Shown: in pieces, positions 54,119-62,057 of the stretch
How the letters are laid out: each line of letters starts with the position of its first letter
Position numbering within the stretch: the first letter of the stretch is position 1
NCBI RefSeq assembly: GCF_001187435.1
Contig: NZ_LFXA01000007.1
Coordinates: 186,001-250,000 of the forward strand
Reading direction: 5' to 3'
Source: Streptomyces caatingaensis
Lineage (GTDB): Bacteria; Actinomycetota; Actinomycetes; Streptomycetales; Streptomycetaceae
Length of the DNA: 64,000 bases
Notes under the pieces: generated by a model
The model's input: the letters and a program-made list of their open reading frames with translations, nothing else
Database searches by the model: none
What the model was told of the DNA's origin: nothing
Made by a program: the position numbers and the translations under genes

Positions 54119-55615
54119 GTGACGAGGGAACCCAACACCCGCCTTGCGGATCTGTTCGGCCTGGCCGGATGGTCCAAGGGCGAGCTCGCGAGGCTGGTCA
54201 ACCGGCAGGCGGCGGTCATGGGCCATCCGCAGCTGGCGACCGACACCTCCCGGGTGCGGCGCTGGATCGACATGGGGGAGTCCCCGCGCGATCCGGTGCC
54301 CATGGTGCTGGCCGCCCTCTTCACCGAGCGACTCGGTCGTGTCGTGACCATCGAGGACCTCGGGTTCGGCCGGCGCGGGCGCGCCGGCCGGGGACAGTCC
54401 CACGATGGACTGCCCTGGCCGCCCGAGCGGACGGCCGCGGTCCTCACCGAATTCACGGGAATGGACCTCATGCTCAACCGACGCGGCTTGGTGGGCGCGG
54501 GCGCCGCGCTCGCCGCAGGCTCAGCACTCAGCGGGGCGATGCACGACTGGCTGCACACCGATCCGGCCCTCGCGGCCGACGCCCCCCGTTTCGACGACCC
54601 CCTCCACCGTGAGGCGGCCCGCGCCGGGTTCGCCGAACAGGCCGGCTACGACCGCTACGAGGCGGCCCCGGTGGGCTCCACCGAGATCGACGAGCTGGAG
54701 CGCTCCGTCGACGTCTTCCGCGCCTGGGACGCCGCCCGCGGCGGCGGCCTCCAGCGCAAGGCGGTGGTCGGCCAGCTCAACGAGGTGGGCGGCATGCTCG
54801 CCTACCGCCACCCCGAGCACCTCCAGCGCAGGCTCTGGGGGGTGGCGGCCAACCTGGCGGTGCTGGCCGGCTGGATGTCCCACGACGTGGGCCTGGAGCC
54901 CACCGCCCAGAAGTACTTCGTGATCGCGGCGCACGCCGCCCGCGAGGGGGGCGACCGGCCGCGGGCCGGCGAGGCGCTCTCCCGCGCCGCCCGGCAGATG
55001 GTCCACCTCGGCCGCCCCGACGACGCGCTGGATCTGATGAAGCTCGCCCAGTCCGGCTCCGGCAGCGAGACCCTGCCGCGCACCCGCGCCATGCTCTGCA
55101 CCATCGAGGCCTGGGCGCAGGCGTCGATGGGCAAGGGCCAGGCGATGCGGCGGACGCTGGGCCAGGCCGAGGAGCTCTTCGTCTCCGACAAGCGGGACGT
55201 CCCGCCGCCCAGTTGGATGCAGCACTTCGACGAGGCGGATCTCCACGGGATGCAGGCCCTGGCCTACCGCACGCTCGCCGAGCACGACCCCGCGGCGGCG
55301 GTGATCGCCCAGCAGCACGCCAAGGAGGCGCTGCGGCTCCGCAAGGGCGGCCACCAGCGGTCCACGGTCTTCGACTACATCTCGATGGCCTCGGCGTGCT
55401 TCATCAGCGACGACCCGGAGCAGGCGGACACCTATGCGCGCCTGGCGCTGGTCACCATCGGCGAGACCTCCTCCCACCGCACCTGGGACCGGCTGCGCGA
55501 GATGTACCGGCTGACCGGCAAGTACGCCGGGTACGCCCGTATCGCCGATCTCCGGCAGGAGATCCAGCGGGCGCTGCCCAAGGGCCCGCCCAAGCCCCGG
55601 GCGGCGACGGCCTGA
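54119..55615 (+). CDS. NsdA-like transcriptional regulator
   Basis: 498 residues. N-terminal XRE-like region (NTRLADLFGLAGWSKGELAR, LVNRQAAV, TDTSRVRRWIDMGESPRDPV) followed by a helical repeat region of about 400 residues (LQRKAVVGQLNEVGGMLAYR, EALSRAARQMVHLGRPDDAL, DLMKLAQS, LRLRKGGHQRSTVFDYISMA) typical of TPR-type Streptomyces regulators. It resembles NsdA, a negative regulator of development and antibiotic production in S. coelicolor, but orthology is not shown by the neighbours here. GTG start, poor ribosome site. Confidence 0.82.
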   Translation: MTREPNTRLADLFGLAGWSKGELARLVNRQAAVMGHPQLATDTSRVRRWIDMGESPRDPVPMVLAALFTERLGRVVTIEDLGFGRRGRAGRGQSHDGLPWPPERTAAVLTEFTGMDLMLNRRGLVGAGAALAAGSALSGAMHDWLHTDPALAADAPRFDDPLHREAARAGFAEQAGYDRYEAAPVGSTEIDELERSVDVFRAWDAARGGGLQRKAVVGQLNEVGGMLAYRHPEHLQRRLWGVAANLAVLAGWMSHDVGLEPTAQKYFVIAAHAAREGGDRPRAGEALSRAARQMVHLGRPDDALDLMKLAQSGSGSETLPRTRAMLCTIEAWAQASMGKGQAMRRTLGQAEELFVSDKRDVPPPSWMQHFDEADLHGMQALAYRTLAEHDPAAAVIAQQHAKEALRLRKGGHQRSTVFDYISMASACFISDDPEQADTYARLALVTIGETSSHRTWDRLREMYRLTGKYAGYARIADLRQEIQRALPKGPPKPRAATA

Positions 55616-55862
55616 GGGGTGGTGGCCTGAGCGGTGGTGCGGGGAGGGGCCGCGCGCCGGGGCCCGCGGCTCACGGCACGGCCGGTACGGGGCGGCCGGC
55701 CCCTGGGCGGCCGGCCGCCGGGAGGGATTGGGCCCCGCCTGGTCACGCCAGGCCGGGACGGAAGGCGCCGCGGGCCACGGTGAGGCGTGCCCGGGAGGCC
55801 CCGGGAGGCATGGCCGTGCGACGGCCGGCGCACCGGGGCGGCGCGCCGGCCGCGTGGCCGGG

Positions 55863-57269
55863 TCAGCCGCCGACGCGGGCCACGAGCACGCAGGCGTCGT
55901 CCTGCCGCCGCTCGCCGTTCCACGCGTCCAGGACGGAGCGCACGCACTCCTGGGCGCTGCGCGCCTCGGAGAATCGGTCCGCCAGCCCGGGCAGCAGGTT
56001 CGACCCGGCGCAGGCGTCGGTGTGCAGCAGGAGCACATCCCCGGGCCGCAGTTGGTCCTCGGCCTGTTCATAGCGGGCGTCGGGGATGGCGCCCAGCAGG
56101 ACGCCGTCGGGGCGCGGCAGCGGGCGGGCGGTGCCCCCGCGGAAGAGCAGCGGCGCCGGGTGCCCGGCCTGGGCCCAGTGCAGGACGCGGGTGCGCGGGT
56201 CGTAGCGGCAGCAGACGGCGCTGCCCCGGGCGGGCTGCGCGGAGGTGTCGAGGAGCTGGTTGAGGCAGCCCATCAGCCGTCCCGGCTCGGTGCCGGTCAG
56301 GGCCATGCCGCGCACGGCGCCGAGCAGCACGGCCATGGTGGAGGCGGCGGCCACGCCGCGCCCGCTGAGGCCGCCGGCGCCGAGCAGGGTCCGGCCGTCG
56401 GGCAGCGGCAGGGCGTCGAACCAGTTGCCGCCGACGGCCGCGCCGTCGGCGGCGGGGAGGTAGTGCCCGGCGACGTCGAGGACGCCCGGGGCGCCGGCGT
56501 CGCGCGGCAGGTGCAGCGGGCCCTGCCAGGCCGGGAGCACGGCCTCCTGGAGCCCGGCCGCCAGCCGGCGCTCGGCGCGGGCGAGATGGCGGTGGTGGTG
56601 CAGGGAGTGGCCGGAGGCGGCCACGGCCTCGCGGCCGCGGTGCAGCGTGGTGACGTCCCGCAGGACGGCCCACATGGCGGCGGTGCAGCCGTCGTCGTCG
56701 AGCACCGGTTCGCCGCGCATGTGGACCGTGCGCGGGCCGTCGGGGTGCACGATGCGGAACTCGCCGTCGATCGGCTTCCCGTCGACCAGGCAGTCGGTGA
56801 CGAGGGCGGAGAGCAGCTCCCGGTCCTCCTCGACCAGGCAGGAGGGCAGCTCGTCCAGGGTCAGGGCGCCGTCGCGCGGGGAGCGGCCGAAGAGCCGGAA
56901 GAGCTCCTCGGACCAGGTGACCTCGTCCGTGAGCAGGTTCCACTCGGCGCTGCCGGTGAGGCCGGCGCCCGCCGCGGGCTCGGGCGCTGCGTCGGGCGCG
57001 GCGGGCAGCGGCGGCCCGTCCCGGAGCTGGCCGAGGCGGGCGCCGAGGTCGTCCAGCTGGTGGGTGGCGAGGTCGCACAGCGTGCGCTGCCAGCGGCCCA
57101 GCGGGTCCTCGGGGCCGTGCGAGCCCTCGGTGCCGCGCCGCACGGCGTCGATGCCGCCCCGCAGCCGCCGGGTCTGCGAGATGAGCTCGTCGACGACCCC
57201 GGCGGGGGGGCCGCCCGGGGCGTGGTCCGCTGGGAACTCCGCGGGGGAGGCAGATGAAGGGGACGGCAT
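55863..57269 (-). CDS. PAS-PP2C phosphatase (SpoIIE type)
   Basis: 468 residues. Residues 1-75 are a linker and coiled coil (VVDELISQTRRLRGGIDAV). A PAS domain at about 95-210 (WNLLTDEVTWSEELFRLFGR, EFRIVHPDGPRTVHMRGEPV). The PP2C domain at about 240-468 has VAGHYLPAADGAAVGGNWFD, GLSGRGVAAASTMAVLLGAV, WAQAGHPAPLLFRGG and GDVLLLHTDAC; metal ligands are partly changed (GGNWFD for GGDWYD, GLSGRG for GDVMGRG, HTDAC for YTDGL), so activity may be reduced or altered. GGAG six bases before the ATG. Confidence 0.85.
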   Translation of the reverse strand: MPSPSSASPAEFPADHAPGGPPAGVVDELISQTRRLRGGIDAVRRGTEGSHGPEDPLGRWQRTLCDLATHQLDDLGARLGQLRDGPPLPAAPDAAPEPAAGAGLTGSAEWNLLTDEVTWSEELFRLFGRSPRDGALTLDELPSCLVEEDRELLSALVTDCLVDGKPIDGEFRIVHPDGPRTVHMRGEPVLDDDGCTAAMWAVLRDVTTLHRGREAVAASGHSLHHHRHLARAERRLAAGLQEAVLPAWQGPLHLPRDAGAPGVLDVAGHYLPAADGAAVGGNWFDALPLPDGRTLLGAGGLSGRGVAAASTMAVLLGAVRGMALTGTEPGRLMGCLNQLLDTSAQPARGSAVCCRYDPRTRVLHWAQAGHPAPLLFRGGTARPLPRPDGVLLGAIPDARYEQAEDQLRPGDVLLLHTDACAGSNLLPGLADRFSEARSAQECVRSVLDAWNGERRQDDACVLVARVGG

Positions 57270-57595
57270 CACGTACTCCGTGGGGGTGCGGGCGCGACCG
57301 ACGCCGGTCGGGCCCGCGGGCGGCCGGGAGGACTGCGTGACGACTCTTGCACAGTGGGCGACTGCCCGTAAGGCGTTTGGCCATACCCGATTCGGTGGTG
57401 ACGACGGAATATGCCCGAGGCGTGAGGGGGCATATCGGGCAGGGGGGTGGCGGAACGGACGACTCCGGGTAGGCTGCGGGCGCTCGGTCCGCCGAGTTCC
57501 CAGTTCACCAGGCATAGCCCCGGTGGACACCGGCAAGAATGCCGGACGACGGAAATCCCGTTGCCCCGCCGACTCCCGCACCGGATGCTGACCTC
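57270..57595. other. Divergent regulatory region
   Basis: No gene. TGCCCGA (57412-57418) and TCGGGCA (57435-57441) form an inverted repeat with a 16-base spacer. TAGGCT (57469-57474) is a plausible -10 box for the HEAT-repeat gene. Confidence 0.4.
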
Positions 57596-59023
57596 ATGTT
57601 CGATCCAGACATAGCGCCCAGCGGCACCCTGCTCGGCCTCCTCCAGCGAGGCCGCGGCGACGGGACTCTGCACGCCCTCGCGGCGCCGCGGGACGAGGCG
57701 CTCGCGGCGCTCGACCAGTGCGTCCGGCGCGACCCCCGCCACGACTGGCAGGTCGAGAACCGGTCCCTCTACTACGCGCGCCTGTATCTGGATCTGGCCG
57801 GCGGCCTGGACGGGATCGAGGAGCACCTCTTCGACCCCGACGACCTCCTCGACCCCGACGAGGGCCGCACCGGCCTCGCCCTGGCGGTCCTGGGCCACCT
57901 CGCCTCCTACGGCCGTGAGGACGCCCTGCTGCTCCTCCGCCGCTACGCCGCCACCGGCGGCAACTGGCGCTGGGCCCTGGACGAGCTGGCCCTGCGCGAC
58001 GACGACACGGCCCTGGCCGCCCTCGGCGAGCGGATCGTCGGCCGTTTCCCCCGTACTCCCGAGGGCGAGGCGCAGCTCGCCGCCGCCGTCCGCGACGCCT
58101 TCGAGCCGCGCCCCTGGCGCATCTGGGCCGACGACCAGCACGCCCCGGCCACCGCCGCCCGCGTCCGCGCCGCCCAGGAACAGGGCGCCTTCGACCGCTG
58201 GCAGCGCCAGCTGCGCCCCACCGGCCCCCGCCCCGGCTGGAGCGTGCGCGAAGTGCTCGAGTGGGCCCAGGAGGGCCTGGCGCTGCACCCCGTCCAGCCG
58301 CGCCACGGGGCCGGTGCCCGCTGCCTCAACGCCGTCGCCGGCCCCGAGGACCGGCTGGAGATCATCGAGGCCGCCGCCTTCGGCCCCGAGGCCGCCCGGG
58401 CCACCGCCCTGCGCTACCTCGCCGAGCACGACGACCCCCAGGCCCTCGACCTCATCGAGGCCGCCGCCGCCGACCCCTCCACCCTCGTCGCCGAGGCCGC
58501 CGTCACCGCCTTCGAGCGCATGCGCGGCCCCGCCGCCCTGGAGCGCGCCCGCCTCTGGGTGCACCGCACCGACGGCCTCGGCGCCGCGGCCGCCGGCATG
58601 CTCGCCTGCCGGGGCGCCGAGTACGACGCCGCCCTCGTCCTGGCCGCCCTCCGGCGGACCGTGCGCACCGAGGGCCCCGACGCCCCCGTCCTGTGGGACC
58701 TCGTCGACGGCACCGGCCGGCTGGCGATCCGCTGCGCCGCCCCCGTCCTGCGCCACGTCTACCGCGAGACGTCCTCGTCCCACCTGCGGGGCCGCGCCGC
58801 CCGCGCCCTCGCGGCGACGGACCCGTCCTTCGCCGCCGGCTTCGCCGTCGAGTGCCTGTGGGACTGCGAGGAGACCACCCGCGAGCTCGCGGCGCGCCAC
58901 GCGACCACGGCGGACGCCCGCGTCGTGGACCAGCTGCGCCGGCTCGCCGCCGACCCGGCCGAGGAGACGGAGGTGCAGACGGCGGCCGTCGACCGCTTCC
59001 GCCCCGACGCGACGGCGATCTGA
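57596..59023 (+). CDS. HEAT-repeat-like protein
   Basis: 475 residues. SLYYARLYLDLAGGLDGIEE, ALAVLGHLASYGREDALLLL, RRYAATGGNWRWALDELAL are followed by repeated helical pairs (AARATALRYLAEHDDPQALD, STLVAEAAVTAFERMRGPAA, LRGRAARALAATDPSFAAGF) in the style of HEAT/PBS-lyase repeats. A protein-binding scaffold; no catalytic motif. The ATG at 57596 gives the usual MFDPDIAPSGTLLGLL start; an ATG at 57539 is possible. Confidence 0.8.
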   Translation: MFDPDIAPSGTLLGLLQRGRGDGTLHALAAPRDEALAALDQCVRRDPRHDWQVENRSLYYARLYLDLAGGLDGIEEHLFDPDDLLDPDEGRTGLALAVLGHLASYGREDALLLLRRYAATGGNWRWALDELALRDDDTALAALGERIVGRFPRTPEGEAQLAAAVRDAFEPRPWRIWADDQHAPATAARVRAAQEQGAFDRWQRQLRPTGPRPGWSVREVLEWAQEGLALHPVQPRHGAGARCLNAVAGPEDRLEIIEAAAFGPEAARATALRYLAEHDDPQALDLIEAAAADPSTLVAEAAVTAFERMRGPAALERARLWVHRTDGLGAAAAGMLACRGAEYDAALVLAALRRTVRTEGPDAPVLWDLVDGTGRLAIRCAAPVLRHVYRETSSSHLRGRAARALAATDPSFAAGFAVECLWDCEETTRELAARHATTADARVVDQLRRLAADPAEETEVQTAAVDRFRPDATAI

Positions 59024-59097
59024 CCGGGCCCGTACGGTTCCGCCGCGCCCGGTCTGTGCCAAGCTGTGGCGAACACCGCTAGGCGCAGGAGGTATTG

Positions 59098-59310
59098 ATG
59101 CCCGAATCGACGCCGGGGGATCAGGGTGGCACCGAGGCCGGGGCGACCCACGAGGACGAGGTGAAGCGCAAGTTCCGTGAGGCGCTGGACCGCAAGCGGG
59201 GCCGGCCGGCCGACGCCGTCGTCGGCGCCCGGGGCCAGGAGGGCTCCAAGGTCCACGGCACCCATGGAAAGGCGGGCGGGCAGCGCTCGTTCCGGCGCAA
59301 GAGCGGCTGA
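59098..59310 (+). CDS. DUF5302 family protein
   Basis: 70 residues. [18 protein letters not shown] and a Lys/Gly/His-rich tail ([20 protein letters not shown]) match DUF5302. Highly charged; possibly nucleic-acid binding. A perfect AGGAGGT site precedes the ATG. Confidence 0.82.
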   Translation: MPESTPGDQGGTEAGATHEDEVKRKFREALDRKRGRPADAVVGARGQEGSKVHGTHGKAGGQRSFRRKSG

Positions 59311-59425
59311 GGAGCCCGGGCGCCCTGCTGGGGTGGTGCGGGATGTGCCGATAATGGTGTTTGCTCCGCGGCCGTGCGCCGCGCGGCACCCGACAGACAA
59401 TCAGCACCGAACACAGGGGGCGTCG

Positions 59426-59839
59426 ATGAAGAGCGAGCAGCAGCACGAGGGACGGAACCGTGGGCGCCTGGCCCGCCGGTTCTCCGCCGTCGTGGCTCTG
59501 GCGCTGGGTACCGCTCTGCTGGCCGCGCCCGCCGCGTCGGCCGTCAGCGCACACCCGTCGGCCCGTACGGCACAGCACGCGACCGTGGCGGCCGCCGGCA
59601 CGCAGACCCGCGGCACGGCCGCCGCGTCGCAGGAGACGGGCGAGCGGCAGGTCGCACCGGTCCGGCACGCGGACGCCGACGGGGTGACGCTGGCGAAGGA
59701 GAAGAAAAAGAAGAAGGGCTTCTTCAAGAAGCTGGGCATCTTCCTGATCGTCCTGCTGATCATCCTCATCCTGATCGTCGTCGCGATCGTCTGGCTGATC
59801 GTCCACTTCGTGCGCAAGGCGTTCCGGCGCCGCTCCTGA
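59426..59839 (+). CDS. Exported protein with lysine cluster and membrane anchor
   Basis: 137 residues. Signal peptide at 1-40 (RLARRFSAVVALALGTALLA, ending ASA), a Ser/Thr/Ala/His-rich mature region to about 90, then KEKKKKKGFFKKLG and one long hydrophobic segment (IFLIVLLIILILIVVAIVWL) followed by RKAFRRRS. Positive charges flank the helix on both sides. The first helix should be cut off, leaving an outward N-part and inward C-end. No family recognised. Confidence 0.7.
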   Translation: MKSEQQHEGRNRGRLARRFSAVVALALGTALLAAPAASAVSAHPSARTAQHATVAAAGTQTRGTAAASQETGERQVAPVRHADADGVTLAKEKKKKKGFFKKLGIFLIVLLIILILIVVAIVWLIVHFVRKAFRRRS

Positions 59840-59856
59840 CAGCGCACGTCGACGCG

Positions 59857-59884
59857 AGGAGGGCCGCCCGCGGGCGGCCCTCCT
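59857..59884. terminator. Bidirectional terminator
   Basis: A perfect 28-base palindrome: AGGAGGGCCGCC arms and a CGCG centre, between convergent genes. Confidence 0.8.
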
Positions 59885-59894
59885 GTGTGTGGTC

Positions 59895-60800
59895 TCAGCC
59901 GGTGCGGGCGACCCAGGCCAGCGCGAGCCAGGGGGTGAGCGCCGAGCCGATCGCCAGGCTCCAGCCGGTGCCGGTGTCCGGGAAGCCGGTGAGCAGCGGG
60001 ACGACGAGCAGGGCACCGCACACCAGCAGCAGCGCGGCCGGCAGGTGCACCCACGGCTCGAAGCGCCGGGTCTGGGCGACGGCGGCCTCCCGGCGGTGCA
60101 TGGCGACGGCCGTGCTCAGCCCCGCGGTGAGGGTGAGGATCCAGATCAGGGGCAGCGCGATGAGGCGGCCGACGGTGGACGAGATGTCCTTGTCCACGGG
60201 CGGGCGTACGCCCAGGTCGGGGCGGCTGGGCGCGTACAGCAGCTCGATGGTGCGGCCCTGCGCGAGCTCGCCCTGGGTGCGGACGCCCTCGACGGTCACC
60301 TGCCGGGGGCCGGAGTCGAAGGGGACGGTGACGACGATCGTCGAGCTGAACTCCTCCACGTCGTCCGTGCGCGCCCCGGTGGTCTCGGGCTGGCCCACCA
60401 CCTTGGCCACCCGCAGCTCCCGGGTGTGCCCGCCGGCCCGGCTGACCTCCGAGAGCCACTTGCCCTCGGCGCCGTCGGGGCCGACGCCCTGGGTGAGCGC
60501 GGCGGCGCTGGTCAGGGCGATGCCGAAGCCCAGGACCCAGCACAGCGCGCGGGAGCGGGGCGGCTCGGGCCAGGGTTCGTAGCGCCTGCGCCAGGTCTTC
60601 CGCCGCAGCCTGGCCCGCCGCTGCATGCGGACCAGCACGGAGGCCAGGATCCAGAACAGGCCGCACACCGCCGTCGCCGCCAGGAACCACGGCAGTTCGG
60701 ACTTGAGCGGGAACCCGCGGTCGGGGACCGCGCCGAGGAGTACGGTGACGTACCCGACGAGCACCGTCGCCCACCCGGTCAGTCGCGTCCCTGCCCTCAT
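59895..60800 (-). CDS. DUF3592-like membrane protein
   Basis: 301 residues with about five membrane segments (near 12-30, 35-55, 95-115, and two towards the C-terminus). Between the third and fourth lies a beta-rich part (TTGARTDDVEEFSSTIVVTV, GRTIELLYAPSRPDLGVRPP), the DUF3592 pattern. Function unknown. Confidence 0.75.
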   Translation of the reverse strand: MRAGTRLTGWATVLVGYVTVLLGAVPDRGFPLKSELPWFLAATAVCGLFWILASVLVRMQRRARLRRKTWRRRYEPWPEPPRSRALCWVLGFGIALTSAAALTQGVGPDGAEGKWLSEVSRAGGHTRELRVAKVVGQPETTGARTDDVEEFSSTIVVTVPFDSGPRQVTVEGVRTQGELAQGRTIELLYAPSRPDLGVRPPVDKDISSTVGRLIALPLIWILTLTAGLSTAVAMHRREAAVAQTRRFEPWVHLPAALLLVCGALLVVPLLTGFPDTGTGWSLAIGSALTPWLALAWVARTG

Positions 60801-60911
60801 GCCCCGCTACCCCGCCCACCATCTGATGATCTTGACGTGGAACAGGGTAGTTGGTGCGCCCCGGACGCCCGTAGGGTGGGCCGGGGGGGCGAGGGGCCCG
60901 GTCGAGGGCCC

Positions 60912-61274
60912 TCAGGCGTAGGGGGCGAGGAAGCGCTCCGGCTGGCAGGCGTCGCAGGGCCGGACGTCGTGGGTGGCCATCTGCACCCGCGCCTCGGCGG
61001 TCGTCAGGGTGGCCTCCCCGCCCTTGGGCACCCAGCACCCCGCGTGGTGCAGCTCCTGCAGGACGCCGCCCGAGCGGCGGTGCAGGGTGACCGGCCAGAT
61101 GGCGTCCTCGAAATCGGGGCGCATGGTTCGGCGATGGGAAATATGTGTTTGTTCGGAGTCTCCCGAGAGGCGTTTGAGTACGAGGTCGCGGACCCAGTCG
61201 TGCGGAGAACGGCCCACTCGGTGTGCCGCTGCCTCAATACGGTCGAGTTCGTCCGGGGTGAACAGCTCTTCCAT
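60912..61274 (-). CDS. Small conserved actinomycete protein, DUF6233-like
   Basis: 120 residues. N-terminal helix-rich part (MEELFTPDELDRIEAAAHRV, SPHDWVRDLVLKRLSG) that could bind DNA or a partner, and a C-terminal part with WPVTLHRRSGGVLQELHHAG, CWVP and RPCDACQPERFLAPYA. The CxxC near the end and the HHAGCW motif resemble DUF6233-type Streptomyces proteins; I am not sure of the family. Confidence 0.6.
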   Translation of the reverse strand: MEELFTPDELDRIEAAAHRVGRSPHDWVRDLVLKRLSGDSEQTHISHRRTMRPDFEDAIWPVTLHRRSGGVLQELHHAGCWVPKGGEATLTTAEARVQMATHDVRPCDACQPERFLAPYA

Positions 61275-61643
61275 GACGGGCGACAGTAGCAGCGGAAGGA
61301 GACGGTCGCCCCCGGTTCGGGGGGATGGATCCGCAGTGCTGACCTGCGAGTTGACCAGGGTGTACGGTGCGCCTCGGCATGTGCCCGCGGCCGCTCCGCG
61401 CATGACCCGGGGCTCCGCGCGCCGGCCACTCCAATGGCATAGGACAGACGTGTATTCGGGGTCGGGGCCGGGACAGCCGCGCCCGGATTCCGCGATTCCC
61501 GGTATCACCTGTCCTCGTGAATGCGATACCGCTCGGCGGCGCGGAGGAAATACGGGACACGCGGAATTCCCCGTCGATATGGGGCGATTGGGGCAGATTT
61601 CGGGAAAGCGCCCTGCTGTGGTGTGCCCGGCCCGTTGTCGCGA
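61275..61643. other. Gene-free stretch
   Basis: About 370 bases upstream of the 120-residue gene. No convincing frame, repeat or terminator was seen; it probably carries only that gene's promoter. Confidence 0.35.
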
Positions 61644-61772
61644 TCAGTGCGAGGCGTGCGAGCCGAGATAGAAGAGCAGCCAGATGAAGGCGGCCAGGAG
61701 GTGTCCGAGGACGATGTAGATCAGCACGCGCCAGATGATCGCCTTCTGGGCGTATTTCTCGTCGTCGCTCAC
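61644..61772 (-). CDS. Tiny membrane protein, DUF6126-like
   Basis: 42 residues from GTG: SDDEKYAQKAIIWRVLIYIV, LGHLLAAFIWLLFYLGSHAS, H. A short charged start and one membrane helix, as in the DUF6126 family of Streptomyces. AGGAG lies 12 bases upstream, slightly far. Function unknown. Confidence 0.7.
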   Translation of the reverse strand: MSDDEKYAQKAIIWRVLIYIVLGHLLAAFIWLLFYLGSHASH

Positions 61773-62057
61773 CGTCGTACCGCTCTCCTGTCGCGAGGCG
61801 CCCGGGCCCGCACCGGCGGCCGGCCGTCGAACGCCATCCGCTCATCGTAGAACACCGCGCCGGGGTGGCGCCGGGCCGGACGGTGGCGTCCGAGATCACC
61901 GATGACCTCCGGGGCTCCTGGGCGTTGTACGTCGATGTGTGGGCCATGTGGGTGATGCAGAGGCGTGTCCGGTGAAATTGTCACATGATCGTAGGTCCGT
62001 TTTGTTAGTTTATCTCCGCTCTTTCCCGTTCGTCCGTGCACGGTTGGGGGTGTGGTG

